A stretch of 64,000 nt of DNA from Actinomycetes bacterium (GTDB taxonomy: Bacteria; Actinomycetota; Actinomycetes; Propionibacteriales; Nocardioidaceae), in the NCBI GenBank assembly GCA_023460975.1, contig JAEWOG010000026.1:1-64000 (forward strand). Direction: 5' to 3'. Shown here in pieces: positions 8,344 to 20,772 of the stretch; the stretch's first letter is position 1; each line of letters starts with the position of its first letter. A program made the translations under genes and the position numbers. The notes beneath the pieces were generated by a model. It was not told where the DNA came from, ran no database searches, and was given only the letters and a program-made list of their open reading frames with translations.

Positions 8344-8697
8344 CTAGGACTCGATGACAACCATCGCGCTGGCGATCCCGGCATCGTGGCTCAGCGAGAG
8401 GTGCACGTGACTCACGCCCAGTTCCGCGAGGGCCGCGGCGACGGAGCCGCGGGTCTCGAAGCGCGGCCGACCGCTCTCCTCACGGCGCACCTCGGCGTCG
8501 TGCCACGCCAGCCCGGTCGGAGCGCCCAGCGCCTTGGCCAGAGCTTCCTTGGCGGCGAACCGGGCGGCCAGGGAACGGATGGGGAGCACGGCTTCGTCGG
8601 CGCAGAACAGCCGGTCGCGGAGCGCCGGCGTACGGTCGAGCGTGGCGGCGAACCGGTCCACGTCGACGACGTCGATCCCCACACCCAGCACGGCCAT
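8344..8697 (-). CDS. acpS: Holo-[acyl-carrier-protein] synthase
   Basis: Transfers 4'-phosphopantetheine from CoA to the acyl carrier protein for fatty-acid synthesis. The 117-residue product has the family motifs [10 protein letters not shown] (metal-binding Asp), [18 protein letters not shown] and [13 protein letters not shown]. The ATG at 8697 is seven bases after the glmS stop, so the two are probably cotranscribed. coaA, which serves CoA synthesis and so supplies AcpS's substrate, lies just beyond glmS on the other strand. The stop abuts the family A repeat array. Confidence 0.95.
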   Translation of the reverse strand: MAVLGVGIDVVDVDRFAATLDRTPALRDRLFCADEAVLPIRSLAARFAAKEALAKALGAPTGLAWHDAEVRREESGRPRFETRGSVAAALAELGVSHVHLSLSHDAGIASAMVVIES

Positions 8698-8704
8698 CGC
8701 GGAC

Positions 8705-10549
8705 CTACTCGACCGTGACGGACTTGGCGAGGTTGCGCGGCTGGTCGACGTCGTGGCCCAGCTGTGTGGACAGCTCGCACGAGAAGAGCTGCAGCGGCAC
8801 CACCGACAGCAGCGGCTGCAGCAGCACCGGCACCCGGGGCAGGGTGATCAGCGCGTCCGCGTACGGCTCGATGGAGGTGTCACCCTCCTCGGCGAGGCAG
8901 TACGTCCGCGCACCGCGGGCGCGTACCTCCTGGATCCCGCTGACCATCTTGTCGTGCAACTGGTCGCGCCCGCGCGGGGGCACGATGCAGAAGATCGGGA
9001 GCCCGTCCTCGACCAGCGCGATCGGGCCGTGTTTGAGCTCGCCGGCAGCGAACCCCTCCGCGTGCAGGTACGCCAACTCCTTGAGCTTGAGCGCCCCTTC
9101 GAGGGCCACCGGGTAGCCCGCGTGGCGGCCGAGGAAGAGCACCGAGCGGCTGTCCACGTGCTGGCGGGCCAGCTCGTACACCTGCTCGGCCTTGCCCAGC
9201 ACCGTGGTGATGTGGTCGGGCATCTCCTCGAGCTGGTCCATCACCTGGGCGATCTCGTCGCCGAAGCGCGTGCCCTTGACCTGCGCCAGGTAGAGGGCCA
9301 GCAGGTAGCAGGCGACCAGCTGGGTCAGGAACCCCTTGGTCGAGGCAACGCCGATCTCGGGGCCGGCGTGGGTGTAGATGACGCCGTCTGACTCGCGCGG
9401 GATCGTGGAACCGTTGGTGTTGCAGATCGCCAACACCTTGGAGCGCTGCACCCGCGCGTGGCGGATCGCCTGCAGGGTGTCCGCGGTCTCTCCGGACTGG
9501 CTGATGGCCACGACCAGGGTGGAGGCGGTGAGGATCGGGTCGCGGTAGCGGAACTCGCTGGCCAACTCGACCTCGACCGGGACCCGGCACCAGTGCTCGA
9601 TGGCGTACTTGGCGACCATGCCGGCGTAGAACGACGTCCCCGCCGCAATGATGATGATCTTGTCGATCTCGCGCAGCTCGGCGTCGTCGAGCCGCATCTC
9701 GTCGAGCTGCAGCAGGCCATCGGTGCCGCGGCGGCCCAGCAGCGAGTCCGCGACCGCGCGCGGCTGCTCGAAGATCTCCTTGCGCATGAACCAGTCGTGG
9801 CCGTCCTTCTCGGCGGCCGAAAGGTCCCAGTCGACGTGGTACTGGGTGCCCTCGGTCGGTACGCCGGCGAAGTCAGTCACCTCGACACCCTCGCGGGTGA
9901 TGGTCACGACCGTGTCCTGCCCCAGTTCGAGCGCCTCGCGGGTGTGCTCGATGAAGGCCGCGACGTCGGAGCCGAGGAAGTTCTCGCCCTCCCCCAGGCC
10001 GACCACCAGCGGCGAGTTGCGGCGCGAGGCCACGACGCGGGCGGGGTCGTGCGCGTCGACGGCGACGAGCGTGAAGGCCCCCTCCAGCCGGCTCGCCACC
10101 CGCTGCATCGCGGAAGTGAGGTCGGCACCAGCAGCGACCTCGAGCTCGAGGAGGTGGGCCGCGACCTCGGTGTCGGTCTCGGAGACCATCTCGATCCCGG
10201 CCGCCTCAAGCTCCGCGCGCAACTGCACGAAGTTCTCGATGATCCCGTTGTGCACCACCGCCACCCGGCGACGCGCGCTCAGGTGCGGGTGGGCGTTGCG
10301 ATCGGTGGGCGCGCCGTGCGTGGCCCACCGGGTGTGCCCGATGCCGGTGTGGGACGCCGGGAGCGGCGCCTCGGCGATGGCGGCCTCGAGGTTGGCGAGC
10401 TTGCCCGAACGCTTGTCCTGGGCGAGTTCCCCGTCGGCGATCAGGGCGATCCCAGCGGAGTCATATCCGCGGTACTCAAGCCTGCGAAGGCCCTCGATGA
10501 TCACGCCCTCGGCCTGCTTCGGGCCGACGTACCCCACGATTCCGCACAT
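8705..10549 (-). CDS. glmS: Glutamine--fructose-6-phosphate aminotransferase (isomerizing)
   Basis: Makes glucosamine-6-phosphate from fructose-6-phosphate and glutamine, the first step to UDP-GlcNAc. The 614-residue product begins MCGIVGYVG, with the Cys2 nucleophile of the glutaminase domain (about 1-235), followed by two SIS domains and the conserved end [12 protein letters not shown]. The ATG at 10549 is fixed because Cys must follow Met. TAGACT sits eight bases upstream without a Shine-Dalgarno sequence, suggesting a very short leader or none. No glmS-ribozyme-like leader is possible in so short a space. glmM lies about 2.5 kb away in the same orientation. Confidence 0.97.
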   Translation of the reverse strand: MCGIVGYVGPKQAEGVIIEGLRRLEYRGYDSAGIALIADGELAQDKRSGKLANLEAAIAEAPLPASHTGIGHTRWATHGAPTDRNAHPHLSARRRVAVVHNGIIENFVQLRAELEAAGIEMVSETDTEVAAHLLELEVAAGADLTSAMQRVASRLEGAFTLVAVDAHDPARVVASRRNSPLVVGLGEGENFLGSDVAAFIEHTREALELGQDTVVTITREGVEVTDFAGVPTEGTQYHVDWDLSAAEKDGHDWFMRKEIFEQPRAVADSLLGRRGTDGLLQLDEMRLDDAELREIDKIIIIAAGTSFYAGMVAKYAIEHWCRVPVEVELASEFRYRDPILTASTLVVAISQSGETADTLQAIRHARVQRSKVLAICNTNGSTIPRESDGVIYTHAGPEIGVASTKGFLTQLVACYLLALYLAQVKGTRFGDEIAQVMDQLEEMPDHITTVLGKAEQVYELARQHVDSRSVLFLGRHAGYPVALEGALKLKELAYLHAEGFAAGELKHGPIALVEDGLPIFCIVPPRGRDQLHDKMVSGIQEVRARGARTYCLAEEGDTSIEPYADALITLPRVPVLLQPLLSVVPLQLFSCELSTQLGHDVDQPRNLAKSVTVE

Positions 10550-10615
10550 GGGCGCAGAGTCTATCTCCGGGACCGCCGCGCGGACGCCATCGCGGGCGGT
10601 GTCACAATCTGACCC
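10550..10615. promoter_or_regulatory. Divergent glmS/coaA promoter region
   Basis: The 66-bp gap holds TAGACT on the minus strand (10558-10563), eight bases before glmS, and CACAAT on the plus strand (10603-10608), seven bases before coaA. Neither gene has a recognisable Shine-Dalgarno sequence. Both look like -10 boxes of short-leader or leaderless transcripts. Confidence 0.45.
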
Positions 10616-11599
10616 ATGTCCGACGCGCAGGAGCACGGTCGCTCCGAGGCTCAGCAGGGCCACGAGTCGTCCCCGTACGTCGAACTCGACCGTGCCGCAT
10701 GGGCCGCCCTCGGCTCCTCGGCGGGCGCGCCCCTGACGCCAGCGGAGATCGAGGAACTCAAGGGTCTGGGCGACGCGCTGGACCTCCACGAGGTCGAACA
10801 GGTCTACGTGCCCCTCTCACGACTGCTGAGCCTGCACGTCGCCTCCAACTCGCGCCTGCACCACGAGCAGGAGGAGTTCCTGCACCGGCGCACCCCGCCG
10901 CGTACGCCGTTCGTGATCGGCGTCGCCGGGTCGGTGGCCGTGGGCAAGTCGACCACGGCCCGCGTACTGCGTCAGATGCTCGCCCGGTGGCCCGAGCACC
11001 CCAACGTCGCACTCGTCACCACGGACGGGTTCCTGCTGCCCAACGCCGAGCTCGAACGGCGTGGCCTGCTGGGCCGCAAGGGGTTCCCGGAGTCGTACGA
11101 CCGCAAGGCGCTGCTGCGCTTCGTCATCGACATCAAGTCGGGCAAGGACGAGGTGGAGGCGCCGATCTACTCCCACCTGATCTATGACGTGGTGCCGGAC
11201 CAGAAGGTCGTGGTCAAGCACCCCGACATCGTCATCGTGGAGGGCCTCAACGTCCTCCAGCCCGCCCGCGCACGCGACGACGGGCGTACGGGGCTGGCCG
11301 TCAGCGACTTCTTCGACTTCTCCATCTACGTCGACGCCGGCCTCAGCGACATCCGGCGCTGGTACGTCGATCGGTTCCTGCGGCTGAGGGAAACGGCGTT
11401 CCGCGACCCGGCGTCGTACTTCCGCAAGTACGCCCAGCTCTCCCACGACGCGGCCGTCGACGAGGCGCGGCGCATCTTCGACACCATCAACGGCCCCAAC
11501 CTGGTCGAGAACGTCGCCCCGACCCGGGGGCGGGCCAACCTGGTGCTGCGCAAGGACTCCGACCACTCGGTGCGCTACGTACGCCTGCGCAAGCTCTGA
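10616..11599 (+). CDS. coaA: Type I pantothenate kinase
   Basis: Phosphorylates pantothenate, the committed step of CoA synthesis. The 327-residue product is of the usual type I length. It has the P-loop [12 protein letters not shown] near residue 105, [28 protein letters not shown] and a conserved HLxxxRHxxE-like N-terminal region ([14 protein letters not shown]). It is divergent from glmS. The first 45 or so residues (many Glu, Ser and Gln) are an extension typical of actinobacterial CoaA. The start is ATG at 10616. Confidence 0.95.
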   Translation: MSDAQEHGRSEAQQGHESSPYVELDRAAWAALGSSAGAPLTPAEIEELKGLGDALDLHEVEQVYVPLSRLLSLHVASNSRLHHEQEEFLHRRTPPRTPFVIGVAGSVAVGKSTTARVLRQMLARWPEHPNVALVTTDGFLLPNAELERRGLLGRKGFPESYDRKALLRFVIDIKSGKDEVEAPIYSHLIYDVVPDQKVVVKHPDIVIVEGLNVLQPARARDDGRTGLAVSDFFDFSIYVDAGLSDIRRWYVDRFLRLRETAFRDPASYFRKYAQLSHDAAVDEARRIFDTINGPNLVENVAPTRGRANLVLRKDSDHSVRYVRLRKL

Positions 11600-11664
11600 G
11601 GGTTCGGGCTGACGGCCCGCGGGCTCCCCCGTACCCGGTCCCGGTCCCCGTCCCGGTCCCCGCA

Positions 11665-11708
11665 ACGTCATGGATCCCGGTCGCCCCGGCAACCACCCGC
11701 CATGACGT
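11665..11708. repeat. Family B palindrome-ended repeat, copy 1
   Basis: A 44-bp unit beginning ACGTCATGG and ending CCATGACGT, with a non-palindromic centre (ATCCCGGTCGCCCCGGC...). It lies between the coaA stop and the DUF559 stop, and differs from the three copies at 12785-12999 at about two positions. It could also act as a hairpin for the convergent genes. Confidence 0.85.
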
Positions 11709-11729
11709 CCGCAGCAAGGGCGGGGCAGA

Positions 11730-12680
11730 TCAGGCGGCCCGCGACCATCCCCGCGCCGCCAGCGCGCGCTCGACCTGTTCAAGGAACTCGTCCTTCGCAA
11801 TCCGGAAGCCCAAGAGGGGCACCCGCAGCACCACCGCCCGGGTCAGCGTGACCTCGTTGTGTCGCAGCGCGTCGCCGACGACCGCCTCGGCCCACTCGTG
11901 ATGGATCCCGTCGACCTCGACGGCGACGCCGTACTCCTCCCACCAGACGTCGAGGTGGTATCGCCCGTCCTTGCCTCGTACGAGCGCCTGGCGCGTCGGC
12001 ATGGGCAGGCCGCGCCGGCGGCACTCGGCAGCGAAGTCGATCTCGCCGAGCGACTCCGCGCCACCCAGCAGATCAAGGACGACCTGGTGGAGCAGCTCGC
12101 GGCGGCGGTCCCGGCGCACGTCGAGCAAGGCACGCCCCACGCGCTCGGCCGTGGTCAGCCGCTGCTGCACGGCCATCGTCACAAGGAGTGCCGCCTGGCG
12201 GTCGCTGTGCGCCCACAGAGCAGCGCGTACGGCGGCGACCTCGACACGCGTGCGCGGCACTCCCGCCGGAGCCCGGTCCTCGCTCCGCCACCGTCGCGTA
12301 CGCCTCACGTCCAGGCCGGCGCCTCGCAGCGGCTTCACCCCGCGGGGGACGGAGACGCGCACGGCGCGGGGTTCGACGTTCGTCAGGCCCGAAGCCACCA
12401 ACGCCGACACTCCGTCCAGCATGGCCCGGTCCCCGCCCTCGAACACCGCGGCCCACGCGAGACCATCCGCTGGAACGGGACCGGTGTAGACGCACAGGGA
12501 CCGACTCCACACGCGCTGCCACCTACGGGCCGCGACCTGCGCACGCGCCTGCCCCCGCGTCAGGCCCAGGGCGTACGCCTGAGCTCGAGAGACCACGCCG
12601 CCCTGCGTACGCGCCAGCTCCTCGACGCTCTCGGTGACCGAGAGGGGGCGGGTGTCGGTCAGTGCATGGATGCGAGTCAT
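11730..12680 (-). CDS. DUF559 (Vsr-like nuclease fold) protein with AbiEi-like N-terminus
   Basis: A protein of 316 residues. The N-terminus (VEELARTQGGVVSRAQAYALGLTRGQARAQV, about residues 15-50) resembles the winged-helix AbiEi-type antitoxin N-terminal domain. The C-terminal 90 residues are DUF559, a PD-(D/E)xK-like fold related to Vsr, seen as YHLDVWWEEYGVAVEVDGIHHEW with Asp and Glu in the expected places. Such proteins are common singletons in actinobacteria; their role is unknown and they should not be assumed to be toxins. I chose ATG 12680; a GTG at 12704 is also in frame. It is flanked on both sides by family B repeats. Confidence 0.75.
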   Translation of the reverse strand: MTRIHALTDTRPLSVTESVEELARTQGGVVSRAQAYALGLTRGQARAQVAARRWQRVWSRSLCVYTGPVPADGLAWAAVFEGGDRAMLDGVSALVASGLTNVEPRAVRVSVPRGVKPLRGAGLDVRRTRRWRSEDRAPAGVPRTRVEVAAVRAALWAHSDRQAALLVTMAVQQRLTTAERVGRALLDVRRDRRRELLHQVVLDLLGGAESLGEIDFAAECRRRGLPMPTRQALVRGKDGRYHLDVWWEEYGVAVEVDGIHHEWAEAVVGDALRHNEVTLTRAVVLRVPLLGFRIAKDEFLEQVERALAARGWSRAA

Positions 12681-12784
12681 GGACCAGTTCTGCCGCAGCG
12701 GCACCCGTATGCGCTGCGGCCGGTCCCCGCGCTGTGGAGCACGGCGCCCACCGGTCGCATGTGGACGAAAACTGGCTCATCGCA

Positions 12785-12999
12785 ACGTCATGGAACCCGG
12801 TCGCCCCAGCAACCACCCGCCATGACGTCCGCGGCGGGGCGGGGGCGGGGCGGGCGCGGCCCCGTACACACAACGTCATGGAACCCGGTCGCCCCAGCAA
12901 CCACGCGCCATGACGTCCGGGCCAAGGGCGGGGCGGGCGCGGCCCCGTACGCACAACGTCATGGAACCCGGTCGCCCCAGCAACCACCCGCCATGACGT
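12785..12999. repeat. Three family B repeats upstream of the DUF559 gene
   Basis: Three 44-bp units at 12785-12828, 12873-12916 and 12956-12999, each ACGTCATGG...CCATGACGT with an almost identical core (AACCCGGTCGCCCCAGCAAC). Spacing is 88 and 83 bp, filled with G-rich GGGGCGGG-type sequence. Nothing else is recognisable in the gap 12705-13061. The inverted ends could form 9-bp stems. Confidence 0.9.
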
Positions 13000-13061
13000 C
13001 CGCGGCGGGGCGGGGGGCGGGGCGCGGCGGGCGCGGCAGGGCGGAAAGGCAGAGAGCGAAC

Positions 13062-14408
13062 TCAGAGAGCCAGCTGAGCCCGTACGACCTTGGCAAGCCG
13101 ATCGGCGACTTCCTGGGCCTGCTCTGCGGTGGGCGCCTCGACCATGACCCGTACGAGGGGCTCGGTGCCCGAGGGGCGCAGCAGTACGCGACCGGTCTCG
13201 CCGAGCGCCGCCTCCTCCTCGGCCACAGCGGCTGCGAGGACCGCGTCGTCGTCCGCGCGGGCCTTGTCGACGTCCGGGACGTTGACGAGCACCTGCGGCA
13301 GCCGTTCCATCACCGCGGCCAACTCGGCCAGGCTCAGTCCGGTGCTGGCCATGCGCTCCAGCACCTTGAGCGCGGTCAGCACCCCGTCACCCGTCGTCGC
13401 GTGGTCCGACAGGATGACGTGCCCCGACTGCTCCCCGCCCAGCGAGTAGCCCGAGATGCGCATGGCCTCGAGCACGTAGCGGTCACCGACCTTGGTCTGG
13501 CGCACGCCGATGCCGTGCTCCTTCATCGCGTTGACGAACCCGAGGTTGCTCATCAGGGTCGCCACCACGGTGTCCTTGGCCAGCGCGCCAGCATCGCGCA
13601 GGGCGAGGGCGAGGATCGCGAGGATCTGGTCGCCGTCGACCACGGTTCCGGTGGCGTCGACGGCCAGGCACCGGTCGGCGTCGCCGTCCACCGCGAACCC
13701 GGCGTCCGCGCCGTGCTCGCGGACGGCGGCGATGAGGTTGGCCAGGTGCGTGGAACCGCAGTCGCGGTTGATGTTCAGCCCGTCCGGGGAGTTGTGGATC
13801 GCGATCACGTCGGCACCGGCATCGCGCAGCGCCTTCGGGCCGACGACCGCCGCCGCGCCCTCGGCGCAGTCGAGCACGACCTTGAGCCCGGCCAGCGGCG
13901 TCGTCGTCGCAGCGACGAGGTGGGCGGCGTAGTCGTGGACGGCTGCGTCATAGGTACGCACCCGTCCGATCGAGGCTCCGGTGGGCCGGGCCCACTCCTC
14001 CCGCAGGCGCTTCTCGATCGCGATCTCGATGGAGTCCTCGAGCTTGCGGCCGCCGCGGGCGAGGAACTTGATGCCGTTGTCGGGCATCGGGTTGTGGCTC
14101 GCCGAGAGCATCACGCCGAGGTCGACGCCCAGCTTGTCGGTCAGGTATGCCACCCCCGGCGTCGGCAGCTCGCCGACCAGCAGCACGTCCACTCCCGCGG
14201 AGGCCAGCCCGGCGACGACGGCCGCCTCGAGGAACTGGCCGGAGATCCGGGTGTCGCGCCCGACGACGGCGCGAGGGCGGTGTCCCTCGAACTCGCCACG
14301 GTCGGCGAGTACGTGCGCCGCAGCGACCGAGAGGTCAAGAGCGAGTTCGGCAGTGAGGTCCACGTTGGCGAGACCGCGCACGCCGTCAGTTCCGAAGAGT
14401 CGAGCCAC
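13062..14408 (-). CDS. glmM: Phosphoglucosamine mutase
   Basis: Converts glucosamine-6-phosphate, the GlmS product, to glucosamine-1-phosphate. The 448-residue enzyme begins [14 protein letters not shown] and has the phosphoserine loop [15 protein letters not shown] near residue 100, the metal-binding DGDADRC near 240, and the sugar-phosphate loop [15 protein letters not shown] near the end. The GTG at 14408 matches the usual start; longer in-frame starts upstream are not conserved family sequence. TAGCGT lies eight bases before the start. Its stop faces the family B repeat cluster. Confidence 0.96.
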   Translation of the reverse strand: MARLFGTDGVRGLANVDLTAELALDLSVAAAHVLADRGEFEGHRPRAVVGRDTRISGQFLEAAVVAGLASAGVDVLLVGELPTPGVAYLTDKLGVDLGVMLSASHNPMPDNGIKFLARGGRKLEDSIEIAIEKRLREEWARPTGASIGRVRTYDAAVHDYAAHLVAATTTPLAGLKVVLDCAEGAAAVVGPKALRDAGADVIAIHNSPDGLNINRDCGSTHLANLIAAVREHGADAGFAVDGDADRCLAVDATGTVVDGDQILAILALALRDAGALAKDTVVATLMSNLGFVNAMKEHGIGVRQTKVGDRYVLEAMRISGYSLGGEQSGHVILSDHATTGDGVLTALKVLERMASTGLSLAELAAVMERLPQVLVNVPDVDKARADDDAVLAAAVAEEEAALGETGRVLLRPSGTEPLVRVMVEAPTAEQAQEVADRLAKVVRAQLAL

Positions 14409-14480
14409 GAGGGACCACGCTAACGGATCGGCGGCACCTGCCATGCACCCGCGACGCCCGCAGAGACGCCCCGGGCAGCC

Positions 14481-15491
14481 TCACCGGGCGAGGAGAACGA
14501 AGCCCAGGGGCACCAGTGTGACCACGGCGGTCGCGTACGCGGCGAGGGCGAGCGCGCGCGCCGGGACGGGCCACAGCTCACGTGCGGCCAGCCCGAGACC
14601 CAGGCCGTACATCCCCGCACCCAGCACGAGGGTCGAGGCCCACTGCCCCGCGACGAGGCCCACCTCGGGGACGAGGCCGGTGGACCGTACGGCCACTGCC
14701 GCGAGGAAGCCCCACAGGAACCAGGGCACCCCAGCCCTGCGGGAGTCGGTGTGGACCGAACCCCGCATGACGGCGTGGTGCACCGGAACCAGCATGAGGA
14801 CGCGGCCGAGCTTGACGCTCATGGCGACCGCGAGACTGCCCGAGCCGACGAGCGCGGTCGCGGCCACCACCTGCGCGACCTCGTGGATGCTGGCGCCCAC
14901 CCACAGCGAGGTCTGCTCGCCGCTCAAGCCGAGGAGGTCTCCCGCCACCGGGAGCACCACCATCATCAGAGTGCCGAACAGGGTGACCAGCGCGACGGCC
15001 AGTGCGGCGTTGCTGCGCCGCGCACCCACCGAGTCCTGCACCGCCGCGACGGCCGCTGCCCCGCAGATGGAGAATCCGGCGGCGACCAGGTCGACGAGGT
15101 CGTGCTCCAGCCCCATGCGCCGACCGACGTACTGGGTCGTGCGGAAGGTGAACGCGACGGTCACGACGACCACGCCGACCCCGAGCAGACCGACCTCGGC
15201 GACCTCGGCCACCGAGAGCCGCAGGCCGAGGCCCACGATCCCCAGGCGCAGCAGGAACTTGGCAGCCTCAGCGCTCGCTGCCATCGGGACCCGGCGCCGC
15301 GCCGGCGAGTTCGCCACGACGGCCCCCACGACCAGGCAGACCAGCAACGGGCTGAGCAACGGGGCCACCACACTCACAGCCGTCGCGATCGTCGCCACCC
15401 CGAGCGGTCCGAGCCACGCGCCCCAGCCCGGACGCGCGGTGGGCGGATCCGTACGGGGCGGGACGTGGGTGGGGGTGGTCTGGCTGGTCAC
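14481..15491 (-). CDS. YeiH family (UPF0324) putative sulfate/sulfite exporter
   Basis: An integral membrane protein of 336 residues with about ten hydrophobic segments. It has the family hallmarks RLGIVGLGLRLS, AAGFSICGAAAVAAVQ near residue 130, and WVGASIHEVAQVVAAT near 195. YeiH proteins are proposed to export sulfate or sulfite; the direct biochemistry is thin. The GTG start at 15491 gives a short polar N-terminus before the first membrane segment. It is divergent from a LysR regulator, the same arrangement as yeiH/yeiE in enterobacteria, which suggests control by that regulator. Confidence 0.85.
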   Translation of the reverse strand: MTSQTTPTHVPPRTDPPTARPGWGAWLGPLGVATIATAVSVVAPLLSPLLVCLVVGAVVANSPARRRVPMAASAEAAKFLLRLGIVGLGLRLSVAEVAEVGLLGVGVVVVTVAFTFRTTQYVGRRMGLEHDLVDLVAAGFSICGAAAVAAVQDSVGARRSNAALAVALVTLFGTLMMVVLPVAGDLLGLSGEQTSLWVGASIHEVAQVVAATALVGSGSLAVAMSVKLGRVLMLVPVHHAVMRGSVHTDSRRAGVPWFLWGFLAAVAVRSTGLVPEVGLVAGQWASTLVLGAGMYGLGLGLAARELWPVPARALALAAYATAVVTLVPLGFVLLAR

Positions 15492-15561
15492 GGTTCCAGC
15501 CTCTCCGCGGGCTTCGCCGTTCGGTAGGCGCCAGACGGCCAGCGCCCCATAATGAATGGTG

Positions 15562-16461
15562 ATGACTGAGCGCGCGCTGGACCTCGAGACGCTGCGGCTG
15601 CTGCTGTCCCTCGACGAGCAGGGCAGCATCGGGGCCGCCGCACGCGCTCGCGGCCTCACCCAACCGGCGGCGAGCAAGCGCATCCGTGAGTTCGAGGCCC
15701 GCTGGCGGCTCGCGGTCGTCCAGCGCTCCGCGCGCGGGTCGCGCCTGACCCCCGACGGCGAGGCCGTCGTCGCGTGGGCGCGCACGGTGGTCCACGAGGC
15801 CGACGTCATGGCGGCCGGGCTCGAGGCCCTGGCCGAGGGCCGCGGGGAAGAGCTCTCCGTGGCGGCCAGCCTCACGGTCGCGGAGTTCATGCTCCCGCGG
15901 TGGATCGGCGAGCTGCGATCGCGCCACCCGGACCTGCACCCGCAACTGCGGGTGGTCAACAGCGCCCAGGTGGCCGACCTGGTCCGCTCGGGAGCCGTCG
16001 ACGTCGGCTTCATCGAGACCGCGACCCTGCCGCGCGACCTCGCGGTCACCCCGGTCGGCACCGACGGCCTCGCCGTCGTCGTCCCGCCGCAGCACCCCTG
16101 GGCGCGCCGGACCACGCCGGTGACACTCGAGGCGCTGCGTGCCGAGGAGTACGTGCTGCGCGAGGAGGGCAGCGGCACCCGCAGCACCTTCGAGGCGGCG
16201 CTGCGCGAGCGGCCGCGCGTGGCCCTGGAGGCGGGCTCCACGGCAGCCATCCTCGGCGCGGTGCTCGCGGGCGTGGGCCCCGGCGTCGTGTCCCGGCGCG
16301 CCAGCGCCACGTACGTCGACCTGGGCCACCTGGTCGAGATCGCTCACCCGCTCGACCTGCGGCGCCCGGTCTCGGCCGTACGCCTGCCGGGGCGCCGCGA
16401 GACCCACCGCGGCGACGACCTCGTACGCATCGCCCGGCTGGCCTCCCACCGGCCCCGGTGA
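15562..16461 (+). CDS. LysR-family regulator divergent from the YeiH exporter gene
   Basis: A LysR-type regulator of about 299 residues. The N-terminal winged helix (about residues 7-66) has LDLETLRLLLSLDEQGSIGAAARARGLTQPAASKRI, and the C-terminal two-lobed effector domain follows from about 90. Its position next to yeiH suggests a YeiE-like role in sensing sulfite or a related anion; that is inference. CATAAT at 15548-15553 is a likely -10 box. It would start the transcript at or just before the ATG at 15562, so I prefer that start to the ATG at 15556. Confidence 0.85.
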   Translation: MTERALDLETLRLLLSLDEQGSIGAAARARGLTQPAASKRIREFEARWRLAVVQRSARGSRLTPDGEAVVAWARTVVHEADVMAAGLEALAEGRGEELSVAASLTVAEFMLPRWIGELRSRHPDLHPQLRVVNSAQVADLVRSGAVDVGFIETATLPRDLAVTPVGTDGLAVVVPPQHPWARRTTPVTLEALRAEEYVLREEGSGTRSTFEAALRERPRVALEAGSTAAILGAVLAGVGPGVVSRRASATYVDLGHLVEIAHPLDLRRPVSAVRLPGRRETHRGDDLVRIARLASHRPR

Positions 16462-16476
16462 AGCCCCCAAATGGCG

Positions 16477-16510
16477 AACACCCCGCCCCGGCGAACCGGG
16501 ACGGGGTGTT
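16477..16510. terminator. Terminator for rpsI and the LysR gene
   Basis: A hairpin with arms AACACCCCGCCCCGG and CCGGGACGGGGTGTT (one mismatch) and a CGAA loop lies between two convergent stops. The same AATGGCGAAC-CCCCGCC design recurs downstream of rplQ at 46570. Confidence 0.85.
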
Positions 16511-16524
16511 GCGAGGAGCTGAGA

Positions 16525-17025
16525 TCAGCGCTTGCTGAACTGCGGCGCCTTGCGGGCCTTCTTGAGACCAGCCTTCTTGCGCTCGATGACGCGGGCGTCA
16601 CGGGTGAGCAGACCGGCCTTCTTGAGCGTCGGGCGGTTGGCGTCGATGTCGATCTCGTTGAGCGAGCGAGCCACGCCCAGGCGCAGCGCGCCGGCCTGGC
16701 CGGTGATGCCGCCGCCGTGGATGCGAGCGATGACGTCGAAGCGGCCCTCGAGGCCGAGAGCCGCGAACGGCTCGTTGACGACCTGCTGGTGCAGCTTGTT
16801 GGGGAAGTAGTCCTCGATGGTGCGACCGTTGATGGTCCAGGTGCCGGTGCCGGGCACCAGGCGGACGCGGGCAACGGCCTCCTTGCGACGGCCAGTGCCG
16901 GCGCCGGGGGCGATGGTCGCGGGACGAAGCTCGGTGTCGGCCGATGCGGCGGACTCCGAGGTGTAGGCGACGCCGTCGGCGTCGGTCTCGAAGGTCTCCT
17001 CGACCTCGGTGATGTTCTCAGTCAT
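16525..17025 (-). CDS. rpsI: 30S ribosomal protein S9
   Basis: S9 of the small subunit, whose C-terminal tail reaches the P-site tRNA. The 166-residue product has a roughly 38-residue acidic N-terminal extension (common in actinobacteria), then [14 protein letters not shown] and the invariant end KAPQFSKR. It follows rplM by 20 bases in the classic L13-S9 operon. The start is ATG at 17025. Confidence 0.98.
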   Translation of the reverse strand: MTENITEVEETFETDADGVAYTSESAASADTELRPATIAPGAGTGRRKEAVARVRLVPGTGTWTINGRTIEDYFPNKLHQQVVNEPFAALGLEGRFDVIARIHGGGITGQAGALRLGVARSLNEIDIDANRPTLKKAGLLTRDARVIERKKAGLKKARKAPQFSKR

Positions 17026-17045
17026 GAGTCAGTTCCTCGATCGAA

Positions 17046-17489
17046 TTACTGGGAGACCTGGGCGATCTCGAACGGCTTGGCCTGCTGGGCTGCGTGCGGG
17101 TGGTCCGCACCCGCGTACACCTTCAGCTTCTTGAGCTGCTGGCGGCCCAGGCGGTTCTTGGGGAGCATGCCCCACACGGCCTTCTCGATCGCCTTGCGGG
17201 CGTCCTTCTCCAGCAGCTCGCCGAACGGCGTCGCGGAGAGACCACCCGGGTAGCCGGAGTGGCGGTAGGCCATCTTGGTCGTCTTCTTGGTGCCCGACAG
17301 AGCAACCTTCGACGCGTTGATGATGATGACGAAGTCGCCAGTGTCCATGTGCGGAGCGAACTGCGGCTTGTGCTTGCCACGCAGGAGGTTCGCGGTCTGG
17401 ACGGCGAGGCGGCCGAGCACGATGTCGGTGGCGTCAATGACGTGCCACTCGCGCGTGATCTCGGCGGGCTTGGGGCTGTACGTGCGCAC
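17046..17489 (-). CDS. rplM: 50S ribosomal protein L13
   Basis: L13 of the large subunit, 147 residues, the usual length. It begins [19 protein letters not shown] and has [19 protein letters not shown] and [11 protein letters not shown]. The GTG at 17489 fixes that length. Usually truA lies directly upstream; here the upstream neighbour is gltA on the opposite strand, and truA is about 24 kb away. Confidence 0.97.
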   Translation of the reverse strand: MRTYSPKPAEITREWHVIDATDIVLGRLAVQTANLLRGKHKPQFAPHMDTGDFVIIINASKVALSGTKKTTKMAYRHSGYPGGLSATPFGELLEKDARKAIEKAVWGMLPKNRLGRQQLKKLKVYAGADHPHAAQQAKPFEIAQVSQ

Positions 17490-17887
17490 GGCTGTGTCCC
17501 GTTCTCGTTCGTAGTGACCCGGCGCGGAAGTCCCGCTCCGGGAGGTGGTGCTGCGGCTTCTGACGAACACTGCCCGGTTCGCTCCCGGCGGCCGTTGGCC
17601 CTCGGGATCACGTCCGGATCTGCACCCCCGCGCCCAGTCAGGGCGGCGGAACGAGTGCGGCAGGAGTCGCGACCAGCAAGGGTACGGGCCCGCTGAGGCG
17701 GGGGTCAAAACGCCGCGTGCACGCAGGTGGGGCCGACGGCCACCCAGGGCCTCGTCTCCGGCACTCGGAGAGCGGCCACAGTCGTCTCGACAGTATCGCA
17801 ACTCGGAACCCGGGTCGCCGGACTCATCGCCTCGCGGATAGGTTGGTGAGGACAAACACACATGCGCACAGCGAGCAAGGAGCCGAC
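17490..17887. other. 398-bp divergent rplM/gltA intergenic region
   Basis: No gene is supported here. It must hold the rplM promoter and leader and the gltA promoter. TAGGTT at 17839-17844 is a plausible gltA -10 box, giving a leader of about 40 bases with the Shine-Dalgarno sequence AAGGAG before the GTG. A short CCCGC-TGAG-GCGGG hairpin lies near 17690. I see no known ribosomal-protein leader motif. Confidence 0.5.
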
Positions 17888-19198
<1,311 letters not shown>

Positions 19199-19221
19199 GC
19201 CCCGCACAGCCACGCACCACC

Positions 19222-19257
19222 ACGACGCCCCCGCCGGTTCTCCGGCGGGGGCGTCGT
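19222..19257 (+). terminator. gltA terminator
   Basis: A perfect hairpin with 16-base arms ACGACGCCCCCGCCGG and complement around a TTCT loop, 24 bases after the gltA stop. Confidence 0.85.
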
Positions 19258-19338
19258 CGTCGGTGGACCACACCAAGTCTTGCCGCAGCCAAAGGTGACT
19301 CTCAGAAACCGCACAGCAACATCCCGCACTGTGGAGGC

Positions 19339-20640
<1,302 letters not shown>

Positions 20641-20668
20641 GGCGCCTCGCCCGGCTGGGCTGACGGCG

Positions 20669-20703
20669 AAGGGGCGCGGACCAGATTCTGGTCCGCGCCC
20701 CTT
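20669..20703. terminator. Terminator between htrA and the substrate-binding protein gene
   Basis: A perfect 35-base hairpin, 17-bp arms (AAGGGGCGCGGACCAGA) around a single base, between two convergent stops. It can work for both genes. Confidence 0.85.
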
Positions 20704-20772
20704 GCCGTGCGCCCCGAGGCGCGTGTTGCTGTGGAACTCGAGCTGACCAGGTCAGCTCAGTGGAGCATCAGC

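Noticed and set aside
8007..8384. Small repeat-protein genes within the array (ten-residue repeats such as VRHTKW)
   Set aside because: They arise because the DNA period of 30 is divisible by three; several frames and both strands show the same effect, and no start or Shine-Dalgarno sequence supports them.
10550..10615. glmS ribozyme or other metabolite riboswitch
   Set aside because: Only 66 bp separate the divergent genes and the -10 box lies about eight bases from the glmS start, leaving no room for a leader RNA.
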